Source: Hermatobates lingyangjiaoensis (lineage: Eukaryota > Arthropoda > Insecta > Hemiptera > Hermatobatidae). From it: a DNA stretch of 64,000 bases. Both the position numbers and the translations under genes were made by a program. The DNA lies in contig JAPFBL010000002.1 in assembly GCA_026182355.1 (NCBI GenBank), positions 2,480,001 through 2,544,000 on the forward strand, written 5' to 3'. The notes beneath the pieces were generated by a model that saw only the letters and a list, made by a program, of their open reading frames with translations, made no database searches and was not told the origin of the DNA. This document shows, one piece after another, positions 26,561 through 37,967 of the stretch (its first letter is position 1; each line of letters opens with the position of its first letter).

Positions 26561-27162
26561 TGCAGCTCTACAGCCTGCATAACATTATATATATATATCA
26601 TAACCTTCGTTCATCCTTATGAATCATTTACTTGGTCGATTCCTATTTTGATCATCCTCGATTACAGGAAATGAGTACCTAAGACCAATTTTCTCAGTCA
26701 TATAATCATGAAAAGCAATACTGCAGTTCACTTCAGTGAAACCTAATGTACAGATCAACGTCCAAACCAGAAGAAGACCGAAACATGTCAGATGTGAGAA
26801 AACTTGAAAGATGGTCAATGAAATATATTCATGCCATAGTACAAAGGTCATTTAACAAAACATGTATAAAAGAAGGGTTGCTTCCAAAATATACAAATAC
26901 ATATCTAAGTTTGTATATATAACAACTAGATCAAAACTTGAATAAATCAATATTCTATAATTAGCCTTCAAATATAGTAACACCTTATTTTTGCATATAA
27001 ATAATGAGACTATTATATAAATTGGAGAGAAGCTAAAATGATCAGATATAAAAGTCAATGCTATTAAGAAGCATTATCGGGTCCTATTTTATTAAATATA
27101 ATAGAGCTAATACTATAAAATTTTGTAATGGTTATTCAATTTAAACTCAGTGTTAACCAGAA

Positions 27163-27440
27163 CAATAACTTAGTCTAAAGGGTTGACGGCCTGCAGATAA
27201 CTTCTATTTGTTTCTTCTTGAATTCCTTTGTTTACCCTGACTTCCCTTAACTAGCTTTTTGTTTTTTTTTTACTTCCTCTTAAAATACCTATTTTTCTTC
27301 TCTTGTTTGTCAAAACCACACCAAATTTTCTATTCCACTTGTTGGAATGTGAGTGGGACTCTGACAAAGACCAGTTGTTTTGGTTGAAATACCTTAATCA
27401 TTAATAAGATTTCTAAATTTCTTACTGGGGTTTTGACGTT
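27163..27440 (+). mobile_element. PLE family A 3' end, diverged copy
   Basis: Plus-strand 3' tail. It starts with GGGTTGACGGCCTGCAG, which corresponds to the last codons and stop of the intact element (37950-37970). The same pyrimidine-rich untranslated region and the terminal motif at 27357-27399 follow. It lacks all coding sequence upstream. In the motif the core is CTGACAA, so the conserved G is lost, but stem II is ACCA with TGGT, a paired alternative to the ACCG/CGGT of other copies. Confidence 0.75.
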
Positions 27441-27449
27441 GATATATGT

Positions 27450-27655
27450 ATAGTCAAATCAATGATTAAACCACAATATGAAATGGGGAAAAAGACTAAG
27501 ATCTTTCAACCGTAACAAGCGGTCTTCGTCAGAGTTAAAAATCCATTTGAAACTGTTGAAAGATCTTAGTCTTTTTTCCCTATTTCATATTGTGGTTTGA
27601 TCATTGATTGTTATTTCAAGTGTTTATGTAAAATCTTGTTATCGTATTACAAATA
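27450..27655. mobile_element. Inverted pair of PLE family A termini
   Basis: The left arm (27450-27513, minus) and right arm (27551-27612, plus) are reverse complements covering the GTGGTTTG end and the AAGATCTTAG segment. The left arm keeps a full hammerhead-like motif (27494-27536) except for the outermost stem I pair. The right arm has lost the CTGA core. The plus-strand terminal hairpin near 27611-27632 is followed by GTTATCGTATTACAAATA, which is repeated at 28378-28395. Confidence 0.75.
27494..27536 (-). ncRNA. Hammerhead-like motif, PLE family A
   Basis: Same 43-base layout as the motif at 12737: CTGACGA core, stem II GACCG/CGGTT, GAA, stem III AGATCT and T. The stem I strand on the core side begins AACT instead of GACT, so the outermost pair is lost and three stem I pairs remain. 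Confidence 0.45.
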
Positions 27656-28395
27656 TACATGCATATAAATTCACTGAAAGAAAACACTTACTACGATGAC
27701 CAAAACTAACAACTATATGTTCATGAATCGGAGAGTAGAAATATATGTATACATTTTGACTTATAAATATATAAGCACGCATGTTACAATAAACATACAT
27801 GACTCTATAACTAAAAAAATCCCTACTAAGAGTAGTAAGAGAATTCTAAAAAGTTCTAAAGGACTATGTGTGTGACCTCATTTCCAAAAGAACTGAGAGA
27901 AGCAAGGAAGTAGAGAGTAGGCGTTGATCTGGTAAATGGAGGAATGTTTCCACAACCATAAACGTGATCTCATGAACATCCATTTAAACGAAAGCTTCGG
28001 TTTTTTTTATTGCAAAAAAATTAAAACAATTTTTCAACATCATGAAAAAAAACCGTAATGCTACAAATCTTGGATGCCCTTTACATACGGAAAAAATACG
28101 TATTTTAAAAGAGAAAAAAATACGATTAAATTTAGAGGGTAATGAAATATACACAATCCTTTCAAATAGGAATAATAATCCAGGAATTCATTCACAAGAA
28201 ACGAAATTAATCGCAACATAAATGGTCAACAAAAAAGTCCCAGTGAATTGCCAAACGTCTTAAAAGCGACCAATAATTAGTCTTTTTATTGTCAGATTAT
28301 CAATTTTATTTGACATTCTCCTAAGGAACAGGCTATAGTGTACTAGTTAAGTGTACTGGTACACTTAATGAAATCTTGTTATCGTATTACAAATA
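27631..28395. repeat. 25-bp direct repeats about 740 bp apart
   Basis: AAATCTTGTTATCGTATTAC and the next five bases occur at 27631-27655 and again at 28371-28395. The first copy is the junction between the PLE terminal hairpin and its flank, so the second repeats part of the element end plus flank. Just before the second copy lies a perfect 10-bp-arm palindrome (28347-28368, TTAAGTGTAC and its complement). A local duplication or a lost insertion is likely. Confidence 0.7.
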
Positions 28396-30867
28396 CCTTA
28401 CGATATCGTATGATACATATGATATCATATACCAGTGCATGGTATAGTGTACTGGTTTTTTATACACTAAATAAAACTGGTTAAGTGGCCATTCAGTTCC
28501 TTAGTGACATGTCTCATCCTTATTCTGAAAATCATCTTCTATGATCCGAGATTACAAAACAAACTAAGAGTGCTAAGGAAAAAGCGGAGGAAAGATGATA
28601 ACTTAGGCATCAAATAAATAAAAAACAAGTTACGATAAATAAACAAGATATATAATAAAGAGAAGTAAGAATAATAGCAAAAAGGAGGATAATAATATTA
28701 ATTGTTGTAAAAAAATTGTATATATTGATAAATAATATTAGTAGATACTAATATTTAATAAATATTAAGAAAAAATTATTATTATTAAATGACCATACAT
28801 TTGAAATCCCAGATTTGTTCTAGATCCAAGGATAACAGAAGCACCTAATATAGCATCTATAGTACTCTCAGGGATCTATTTGAAGACCCCAAGAATCAGC
28901 GTCGTTGGCAATTTTAGGTTGCTGACTGGGCTGACATGTTCTGTGACTGTTCAAACCAAGGTTTATCTTAATGCAAATCGGACAACAGAAAAAATTTACA
29001 GTGAGTGCAATTGTGAGACGCATTTATAGGAAGTGCAAGAAGTACGAAAAGGTATAGTAGAAATTTAATTCTTTGGGATTTAAGTGAAATGAGTGGATCA
29101 GATCCACAAGGCTCCCAGCAATGATGATGGAGAAGAAGAAGATGAAGATGACCGTTTCATGATTTTAAAAAAATTAAGAAACTTTGGAAAAACATGAAAA
29201 AAGGAGTGGCATACACTCAACTTTAATATAAGTAAACGTAATATAAATTTAATGCGGTTATCTCGTAAACACAATGTTATACTTTCGGGAATGTATTATC
29301 AAACGCTTAAATAATCATTTTAATGATTTTATTTGTTTTGATTTGCTAAATTCATTTTATTAGCTATAACAACTTAAAATCATTGACTTAGAACAATGGA
29401 ACAAATCATTATTAAACTCACTACCTGAGTTTCATCGGACTCGTTTGAGCTGTGGTCATATCTGTCCTACTGTGCTTCTCTTTTTTTTATGACCACCTTT
29501 AGATTTAAGTTCTCCTATGAACTGTATAATTATCCTTAGAGAAGTATCTCCTACTTATATCGGTTATAGTTATGATTTACCAAAAATCTTTAACCTCCTA
29601 AAACTGATGGCTCCGTATTCACAACTAATGCTATTCAAGATTTCCGTCTCTTTTAGGAAAAGTCTGCATTGTTCGTATGATGCTAATTGCAGTTTATTAT
29701 TGATAGTTAAAAAATGTGGAATGGGCTACATTCATATTTTCTGGAAGTAACAATAATCTCACGCTAGTCCACAATATAATGTGTTTGATTTTTATTGTAA
29801 TGTCTGTCGTGTAGATGTAATATCAAACTCTCTGGTAAACTATTTTCAAATTCATAGCTAAACATTTGAATTATTTCCGTTCTTTTATTGTTGCTGCATA
29901 AAAATAGATGGTAGAATGCATGTAGTATGTGTAGTTGAAGAAATGTATATAACGCTTTGAGGAAATAAATTTTGTCTCATTCACAAAAGAAAACATACAA
30001 AATCAGGATAATAATGAAGAAGGCAGAGAGCATTGGGAATCAAATTTTCAGTTTAAAATGGCAAATAATCAAAATTATAACTACAGAGAATATTTTTTAC
30101 TTTAGTAATTTCTCCATCCCCGAGAATCCCTTACTTTAATTTACCTATTTGAAGACTTACGAACAACTAAGGGTTGGCAAGTGCTACTTTGAAACCACTA
30201 GCTTAAATTCTCTAATCAAACTAAATAATAATGATAAATGTTTTATCATGCGTAAGACAGTTGTATATTGGAATAAAGACCTGCACTAATAAACTATTAC
30301 AACTAACAGGATAATTACCGTTAAAGGAAAAATAATGAGTGACTCACTCAGCCAGAGAAGTGGGACGACACAATGAGAGAATGGATGTTGTGGCATGAGG
30401 GAACACACCATCACCATCATAGCTGCATTGCCTTAATAGGATGAGGTATTAGGGATTCAAGAAAGGTGGGACGATCCACTGGTGGAAGTATTGCTTCCTT
30501 TACCAGTAGGGACTTCACTTCCGGATGCATTTCCGCTTGAGCATATATTTCATTCCAATATGCAATGTGCCAACAACATTATCAAATTATTTAAATGAAT
30601 TCTTACCAATTTTTTCAAATTTTTGGTTAATTAGTAACCCACAGTATTAAAGAAAAAATATCCATATTAAAACTGATTTGAATTAAAATGACTACATATA
30701 TTTTGCAGTGATAATAGTGCTACTATTGTTCCAATATAACAGCAGTAAAAATAATGAAGAAATTTCCAAGGAAAATATACTTTTCCAAGGAGAATGCTTT
30801 TAGTATCCTTATACTCCTGAACCTCCCCGATAATAACCCCTACCTCTACCCCGCACACAACAATAAC
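27656..30867. other. AT-rich DNA, no supported gene
   Basis: Apart from the repeats near 28347-28460 (several copies of a TATAGTGTACTGGTT-like phrase) I see nothing I can name. The open frame at 29517-29750 has no recognisable domain. A patch at 30350-30550 is less AT-rich but unreadable. Confidence 0.5.
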
Positions 30868-30985
30868 TTGTGCGACTCTGACGAAGACCAGTTGTTTTGG
30901 TTGAAAGACCTTAGTTCCATTGTCAATCTCTTATTGTGGTTTGAATTTTGATTTTATTTAACGATTTAACTGTGTGTGGAATCTT
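30868..30985 (+). mobile_element. PLE 3' terminal module, diverged subfamily
   Basis: Plus-strand solo terminus. It contains the motif (30874-30916), then the CTTATTGTGGTTTG end and a weak remnant of the terminal hairpin (GTGTGTGGAATCTT). No coding or untranslated region of the element precedes it, so it is a solo end or an extreme 5' truncation. It is in the same subfamily as 27357. Confidence 0.7.
30874..30916 (+). ncRNA. Hammerhead-like motif with covarying stem II
   Basis: GACT, CTGACGA, A, stem II arms GACCA and TGGTT, GAA, AGACCT in the stem III position, T, then AGTT. Compared with the main subfamily (GACCG/CGGTT), the inner pair of stem II has changed from G-C to A-T on both sides, keeping the pairing. 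Stem III is AGA/CCT, with one mismatch to a palindrome. The last stem I pair becomes G-T. This compensatory change is the best internal evidence that the helix is, or was, under selection. Confidence 0.5.
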
Positions 30986-32239
30986 ATACATTTATATATC
31001 AGTTCAGAAATAAACTTGAAAACAAACGATTGAAAGATGCCAACCTCTAGTCTGAAATACAATTTCTGGACTAAAACTAAAATTTATATATTTATTAATA
31101 CATTGAACAATGAGAAGAACATTATTCAAATGTAATAATCCATTATGTAAAACAAAAACTATTTTTTTTCAGTATGTTACTAAATTTATAAAACTGAACA
31201 AACTATTAATAAAATACTTCACACTTTATATAAAACAGTTTCTTTGAAACTTGTTTTGGTAGCAGTTTCATAGATGACGGAGCACAATGAAACAGACGAG
31301 TCTGTTTTACATCCCCAAAAATCTAGGAGCTTGCTACTATGCCTAAAATTAGACTCCTATTGACGATGTCCTCTGTAACTTCATAAATTGTTTAAGAAAT
31401 GTGTCATACTATCCGAAAAGTACCTGATAATACAAGGTCTAATTAGGCCGATATAGTCTGTTGCCCACTTCGACATAAAGCATATCTCTATCTTTCAAAT
31501 CATATTCTTTCTTGTAGTGATCTAATATTTATTTATTATTGAAGAGTTATTGAATATCCGATCTTCTCTTCTATCAAGTCGGGTGTTCTACTTAATTCTT
31601 CTGAAATTATAATTTTTTTTCTGCTGTTATAAGATATAATTTGAATATTTGGTTTGTTTGTTATATATTTCGTATATTGCTCTGCGATTGTTTACCATGA
31701 TAGTTATCTAACATAGGGTTAAATCGTTCGTTACACCCATTGGAGATTAATCAGTTTGCTGCAGTAAAAATGAAGCGTGATTTTTTTTAAAGTATTCCTT
31801 CTAACTCACCTGTTTAAATACATTGTCACTTCATTTAACTTGCGGTTCTTTTGCTACACTTCACGGAGTGCCTGAGGTCTAATAGGATCATGCGAACACA
31901 ATGATATAACACGCATCAAGGCTGAACTCGAACAACAGTATTAGACGTTAGTATACAGACGGAGCACAAAAACCAGTCAGACCGATTCATAACAACGCTG
32001 GCCCAGAGGTTGGCACAGCTGGACCATACAATATGATTATTTTGTATAAAAAGGAATAAAAATGTTAGGAACAAAACTAAAAATACGCAATCTGACGTAA
32101 CATAATAGCCATGATCCTAGGAGTAATTAATCATTTTCCAAGGAGGAACTTAAACCAATAAAAGCTTAACCTAAGTCCTAAAGTATTTAATATTCCCTCA
32201 CAGCTAAACTAACTGACTAACACAATAAAAAGAAACTTA
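30986..32239. other. AT-rich DNA, no supported gene
   Basis: I could not read any domain in either direction and found no repeat shared with the rest of the window. Confidence 0.5.
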
Positions 32240-33700
32240 GCGAAAGAGAGAGAAGTCCAATAGAAATGCAGAGACAAATACAAAATAAACGTCTCTTTAT
32301 ACCTTGTCTGGAAATAACCGATCACTTAGCTCTTAAATGTACAGCAGTGATCGACTCATTACCTGAAGGGCCGCACCTTCTCAGTAAATATGGGCTATTT
32401 ACTATCAATCTCCCAATCAATCTCCTCCAACTAGGACCTTAGACTAGGTTGACACGCTCGCCCTGTATATTTCTACTACTGACTGCCCCGTCACTGGCAG
32501 CCACAAACCTATTCATAAGGAAAAATAGGACTCGAGAAGACTAATGATGTTCCCATCAATTTCACCTCAAATCATACCCTTGAAATGTTGGGTCTCCAGA
32601 TAAAATCAAAGACCTCATTGATACTGAAAACAGCCCAGTACATGTTTCGGATCAGATGAACGGACATAGTGGTTTAACACCCAGAGGGCGTCATCAGCAG
32701 AATATTTTACCCTAGATCCGAATTGCCAGCCAGTTGAAATGGAAGACAACTTATCACTTAAACGGCTTCAAAATCAAGGCCTCTAGACATTCTCCTATGC
32801 AAGGAAAAAGGTTATTGGACGATAGAATGGAATCATTGAGGTATCCTTATCGTCCTCTATTGTTTAAAAACATAATGAGCCGCTCTTTTACCTCGCCGGG
32901 AAATAACCGATCATATGGCAAATCCCTGTAAACGTACAGCAGTGATCAACTCATTACCTAAAGCGCCTTCTTAGTAAATATAGGTGATAATCCATCAATG
33001 CCGGGGGCCTTATGGGCTCTCTGTCTACTGAGTGCGATCTCTACAGCTTTGAGGCTCCAAGTACACCTTGAGAGCTGTTGTAATGGGGCACCATAAACTC
33101 TTCTAGTCGCTGTCCCTCACGCTCGATAAACATATTTCTCTGCCTCACATTTATGTGGAAGGCTCCATAGGGCAGCTCCTCAATAAATCTCTTCCACAAA
33201 ACTTCCTTAGTCCTTCTTACTTCAGGTGTGGTCTTGTTTTTGTGGCAAAGTACACCCTATGGAGCTCCCAGCGACTTTCGGTCCTCTATTTCTATGAAAC
33301 TAAGCCTCCATTACTATTTGCGGCAGTCTGCTTAAGACCTGTCAGGCTCCCAGCCCACCAATGAGTGGGTCTAAAACGACACCCAAGAAAAATTCACTTC
33401 CAATTTCATACCACACAGAATTTCTTCCATATTATCAACTTTTAGATCGTCTCCCCTAGACACAACACTGACTTCAAACGGGTTTTAATAGGGGAAATAA
33501 ACATTTTCCAGGTCCTAACGAATCCTTCCCAATGAACTCCTCTGCTTTTAAATTTAAATTACAGTATGGACACACTCGACGAAACAAGGATATTATGGTC
33601 ACCAGAGATAGGACCTTCAAACAGACCCCCAAGTACAGTAGTTACTTCAAATACAGTACTACTCCTTAACTACAAATCTGTAATCTTTTTTAGCTTTCTA
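32240..33700 (-). pseudogene. Decayed LINE: endonuclease end to reverse transcriptase start
   Basis: Read on the minus strand, pieces of a non-LTR retrotransposon ORF2 appear in order but in shifting frames. SGDHNIL near 33607-33627 matches the SDH motif near the end of the apurinic-type endonuclease. A basic linker reading VRRTKEVLWKRFIEELPYG lies at about 33165-33222. KAPGIDGLSPIF at 32976-33011 is a hallmark of the start of LINE reverse transcriptases, and a frameshifted YRPI / LFPCIG block follows at about 32790-32850. Stops and frameshifts are frequent. Part of it (32880-32993) is repeated at 32288-32400, so the element is internally duplicated. It looks like the Jockey/I/R1 type, but the clade is not certain. 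Confidence 0.75.
32288..32993 (-). repeat. Partial internal duplication within the LINE remnant
   Basis: The stretch 32288-32400 matches 32880-32993: both read GGAAATAACCGATCA, then GTACAGCAGTGATC, then ACTCATTACCT, then CTTCTTAGTAAATAT-like sequence. Two fragments of the same reverse transcriptase segment lie in the same orientation about 590 bases apart. They are either a local duplication or two separate insertions. Confidence 0.75.
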
Positions 33701-33809
33701 TGCAAGGTATTCCAAGAGATCTTACTCAAACATATATCCTAATTCCTCAAAATTGCAGACATCCAGTTTATATGCAAGAAAAGATCACGGGTGTGTTCAG
33801 TGCTACTGA

Positions 33810-34043
33810 ACCCACACACAAACTTTCCATTTTTCAGTAAACAAAGAAAGTTTGAATGGATTACTTGACATCATCCTTAACATGGCATTGGATGGTGTTT
33901 TGCACGTAGAAATTGATTCTAAACTAGTTGATGCCGGGTTACACAATGGTTCCAAAGGGCTTCCTGATCCAAAGGATTTGTTCACTTATATCACTGAACG
34001 TTCCTTTAGATTTAACCCAGGACACTCTATCTTTTTACAATAA
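33810..34043 (+). CDS. Unassigned open frame, possible internal or terminal exon
   Basis: This frame is open from 33810 to the stop at 34041-34043 and has balanced amino-acid composition, unlike the surrounding AT-rich frames. The peptide contains LLDIILNMALDGVLHVEID and a C-terminal SFRFNPGHSIFLQ. A pyrimidine-rich tract ending CATTTTTCAG at 33828-33837 could be a splice acceptor, which would leave about 68 codons as a last exon. I do not recognise the family. The opposite strand is also open (33803-33985), and the decayed LINE lies just to the left on that strand, so this may instead be LINE-derived or chance. Confidence 0.25.
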   Translation, partial: THTQTFHFSVNKESLNGLLDIILNMALDGVLHVEIDSKLVDAGLHNGSKGLPDPKDLFTYITERSFRFNPGHSIFLQ

Positions 34044-37000
34044 AGATTAAGATAGGTTAAATTATAAATAGGTTAAAAAATTCATAAAAAAATATATATA
34101 ATTATTTAATAAGAAATCACCACAAATTGAATGTGCGATGATTTCTTTAAAAGTAGTCATGTGTGTTAATATTGACGTCTCAGCATGTTTATAAATTAAT
34201 AATCCGTACAATAAAATAGGAAAAATATTTATAATAAATCGGTCAGGTACCAAAGATCAAATCAAATTTTGTAAGCTGATATATTGATATTATTCAATAC
34301 AATCTTCATAGGAAAAAAATAGGCAATTCAAACAACAATCAGTAATTAAATATTGTCAACATAAAGATTATTACATCATATGAAATATTTGAAATGTAAA
34401 TATTAAAGTTAAAGAGTAATAAAATATTCCATGAAAATATATGGAAAAAATAAGCTATTGTATTAGACTATTAAACTAAGTATTTTTAAGAATGCAGATA
34501 ATACATAATTATTACGTAGCTAGCATAAACAGATCACACTGAAACTGAATTTGAACAAAGAAACCATTATTGAATAAACAATAGATAATTACAATAACAA
34601 ACAAAGACAGCCAACAATTGTTTTATTTAGCACTTCTGAATGGTTCCTATTTAATTTTATGACATTACTTCTGTAATGATAGGAATTTAACACTTTCTGA
34701 TATGCATCATTTACAGCATTTCTCTTTCAGGTTTTGTTCCTTTCATAGCTATAATTGTTACCCCATTAAAATGACTAGTATTCAGTTCATTAATACCGTC
34801 AGTTATCATTCAGGGTCATTTTTTTATGTATTCTTACAGAGTGTTTGTATTGATAAATTTTCTCTTAAAGAGGTGATTGTTTTCTACAGTAAACTTTGTC
34901 ACAGTCTTTGCAAGTTTTTGTTACATGGTCAGTACTTTATCGCAGTTTTTACACTTAATAACACAGATAAGAGAACTACTATTTTACATCAAACCTGTTT
35001 TACAGTTATAAAAAACAGTGAAAAAATTATATATCAATTAGCAAATATACATATAAAAAAAATAGATTATTAACATATGTGGAGTGTTCAAATTAAAACT
35101 GGTTTACTAACTATTTAAGGATTTTATTTAATAAGGAAAACCGTTAACTTTTACATTACTGGAGGACACTTTGTTCCAAGGATTGGCGAAATAACTATAA
35201 CACAGTACTGTTTTCATGACTACCTTCAGATTCATTTATTTTCAATAAATAATCATTTTTGAAGGTATAGTATACTATTTTTCTTTCTTCTCCTAGGTAT
35301 ACATTGTGTAACATATATAATACTTTCTTCTTAGTTTCCCCAATGTTTTTTTGTCCCATCAGTTTTTTACCATGGCTTTGATTTTTTACCATTGAAATTA
35401 TTTTTGTTATATTTAGGTGTTGACAAACTCTTGTTATAATCCTTATCATTTTAGTAAATCTATTGATTTCTATTGATATCTATTGACGTTTTATTATCAC
35501 TTCAAGAGTTGAATATCTGGATTAACTATTTAACTTTATTACCTTTATATTAATTCAGGTTTTTATACTGTTTTTTTTTTCTAGTACCTTATTGAAGATC
35601 TAGAATTACTAAGCATACAAATTATTATAGCTACTATCTCGTGTTTCTAAAAAAAAAAAAAATGTACAGTAGTTTCCTGATGTTTCAAGTCAACTTTAAT
35701 GACTGTTTTTTCGTGAAAATAAACAGATATCACTGCTAGTGATTGTTTGTAATGAAAGTGGCCCTCAGCGCATATTAAGTCACCGTGTATATGTGATGTA
35801 CACAGAAAAGTGCCTATATAGAGGTTCGGTAGAACAGTAGTAATCCTTATATTTAAATAATTATAATCAGAACCCAGTAATCTGATGGTTTCTACGATAG
35901 AGTTCTTGGATTTCAATGAAATCTGCTTGTAATTGTGTAACTGATTCTATAGTATTACTCATAACTAATTTTGATTTTCATGTATTACGGTTCACCGCAA
36001 TGAGTTTTTCTTGCCTTACATGATTATAATTTTAGTTTCAGTCCACTAAAAGCGTACACATTGCATTTACAGTTATTCTATTGATTATCTTATTTGTTCA
36101 AATTTTAAAATAGTACGCAATATGAAATTAGCCATTTAATTTCATATTTCCAAATTCTTTTTTTTTTTTTTTTTTAAACAAGTAGTTAGTAAAATTCAAA
36201 TTTAGAGAATAAGATGTATAGCATTACTACAACGAGCGATTATCAGAAAATATTGAACCAGTAACTTTCGCTGTGAATTTTGTTTGTGGTATCGACTCCA
36301 TTTAAAGTACCAACGAATATAAATACAATCTCTAGCATGTCATAGATTCCAGAATCATTTTATTCAGGAGTCCATTTTTTTTTCCCTTAATCTATGGTCA
36401 ACCTCAATAGTTTAATGTATCCTTATTTCTTTTATAGCTGATGATAAATTTTGTTTTAAAAATACTATTTTTTGCAAATAAATCTTGATTTTGGTTTATT
36501 ATTTGTTCTATATAATCGATATTTACTATTTCTCCTATATTGTATGCAATGCTTGGATATATTGGATAATGCTTGCGTTGAATTTGTTGCTAGTGCAGAA
36601 CAGTTTTTATTAATTTCACTTCTTAATTTATCGGATTCCTCTTCTGCAGGAGTTTCTATTAAAATCATTCTCTCACATATGTCTTCCAAAAACTTTCAAA
36701 TTTACAGATTTATTTTTTTCTATAAATGGACTTTGGTTTTTTGGTTCTTTTATTAGTTTCTTCCTTTGGAATATCACTATTTTATGTGAAGGAGGTTGTA
36801 AGTTTGAAATTGTGTTGTTTCTTAACGGAGCCTTTTAACTTATTACTTTGGCCTGACTGCAATGCTTCCTTCTGCTCTTTCTTCTTTTTTCTCTCTATTG
36901 CTATTACTAAAATTCAAATAGTTTCACTGAGTATTCAATTCCAACACATTGTACTCCAGGTTTGTAGAATTAGACAGGTTACACGAATAGTTCTCGTTTC

Positions 37001-37218
37001 TAAGGGACTATTGTGGGGTAAAGTCGATGACCTGCTGCAGGTATAAAGCGCAGTCCCTGACGGGGTAAACCTTAGACCTTTGGCCTAGGACTGTGGTCTT
37101 AACCGGTAGGTCCTGACCTTTATGGTTCGGGAAAAGGTTTAACTGGAGTTGCAAGATATTTCAAATTAATTATTTTTGAAGACTCCAAATATATTTATCA
37201 AATAGGTATGTAATTAGT
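34044..37218. other. AT-rich DNA with several unassigned open frames
   Basis: Frames at 34702-35073 (+), 35195-35449 (-), 35647-35916 (-), 36465-36756 (both strands) and 36726-37046 (+) are longer than most chance frames here. None shows a recognisable domain. The minus-strand reading of 36465-36689 is hydrophilic and plausible as protein (it begins MEDICERMILIETP), while its plus-strand counterpart is hydrophobic low-complexity. A T-run lies at 36159-36174. Nothing further can be supported. Confidence 0.4.
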
Positions 37219-37244
37219 TACGCTTTAGTGTATATAGAAAACCT

Positions 37245-37967
37245 ATGAATGTACTTGCATACGTTCACTTTTATTCTTCCCATCCAAAAAATGTTAAAAT
37301 TTCTGTTTTTAGAAATATGTTTTTGAGGGCGTTTAGAGTTTGCTCCCCAGAATTCTTTAATGAAGAGATTAATAACATTAGGTCAATTGCTCTTTCATTA
37401 AAATACCCCTCTTCTTATATTGATTTAGCTTTGAAGGGTGCTAAAAAAACTTTCTCTAATACTTCAACAGAGCCCCTTTTATTATCAAATTCTATAGTTT
37501 TGCCATACCACGAATCATTGGACCCCCTTCCAAGATTAGCCAAACAACTTGATTTTAATATAGTGTTTTCTAATCGTAATAACGTGGGTAATATGTTAAT
37601 AAAAAACTCGCCCAGCGAATTGGAGTCCGCTGGTATTTATAAAATTCCGTGCAAAAATTTCCATAAAATTTATATAGGTCAAACCGGTAAATCATTAAAG
37701 ACACGTGTAAAACAACACCAAAATAACGTAAGTAGACAGGAAAAAAGTAGTGCCTTATTCTTGCATATAAAAAATGAAAATCATCTTATTGATTGGACAG
37801 GAGCTAAATTTATTACCTATGAAAAATCAATGTTGTTAAGAAATATTATTGAATCGTCTCTAATTAAATTTAATAGATCTAATATTATAAACATTAGTAA
37901 CGGTCTCTTCAAACTGGATACTTTCGTCACGAGGGCAATAGCCTTTTCAAAGAGGGTTGACAGCTAG
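37245..37967 (+). CDS. PLE C-terminal region: RT end and GIY-YIG endonuclease (partial)
   Basis: A 240-codon open frame, the longest in the window. It is the C-terminal part of a Penelope-type polyprotein, and the ATG is probably an internal methionine because the frame runs upstream to 37218. Residues 1-60 (YVHFYSSHPKN, then VCSPEFFNEEI) match the segment after the RT catalytic core. GIY lies at 130-132, YIG at 143-145, Arg154 and His158 follow, His174 and His180 continue the Cys/His set, and Glu203 sits where the metal-binding glutamate is expected. Only Cys136 remains of the usual C-x2-C: the second cysteine position is Phe139. The nuclease would nick target DNA for target-primed reverse transcription. 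The frame is intact, but the element lacks its RT core and the zinc-binding set is incomplete, so activity is unlikely. Confidence 0.85.
   Translation: MNVLAYVHFYSSHPKNVKISVFRNMFLRAFRVCSPEFFNEEINNIRSIALSLKYPSSYIDLALKGAKKTFSNTSTEPLLLSNSIVLPYHESLDPLPRLAKQLDFNIVFSNRNNVGNMLIKNSPSELESAGIYKIPCKNFHKIYIGQTGKSLKTRVKQHQNNVSRQEKSSALFLHIKNENHLIDWTGAKFITYEKSMLLRNIIESSLIKFNRSNIINISNGLFKLDTFVTRAIAFSKRVDS

Larger units (their letters stand above)
22978..27160. other. AT-rich DNA with TA tracts and two hairpins
   Basis: No gene supported. TA-rich microsatellites lie near 24181-24199, 25187-25221, 25857-25875 and 26587-26599. A patch at 24240-24560 has higher GC content, but its frames (for example 24250-24456) match no family known to me. 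Two clean hairpins at 26139-26167 and 26527-26560 are listed separately. Confidence 0.5.

Noticed and set aside
32684..32703. TTCTGCTGATGACGCCCTCT (minus strand) considered as a full hammerhead
   Set aside because: The CTGATGA core and a GCCC/GGGT stem are present, but the GAA is replaced by TTAA-type sequence and no stem I can be drawn.
34702..35073. 123-codon plus-strand frame
   Set aside because: Low-complexity, hydrophobic/aromatic composition typical of AT-rich chance frames. The antisense reading shows a CKNCDKVL-like phrase that suggested a zinc finger or PLE cysteine motif, but no further motif follows and stops intervene.
36726..37046. 106-codon plus-strand frame just upstream of the PLE
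   Set aside because: Considered as an upstream part of the element, but it is in a different frame, has no RT motif, and the element starts abruptly at 37219.
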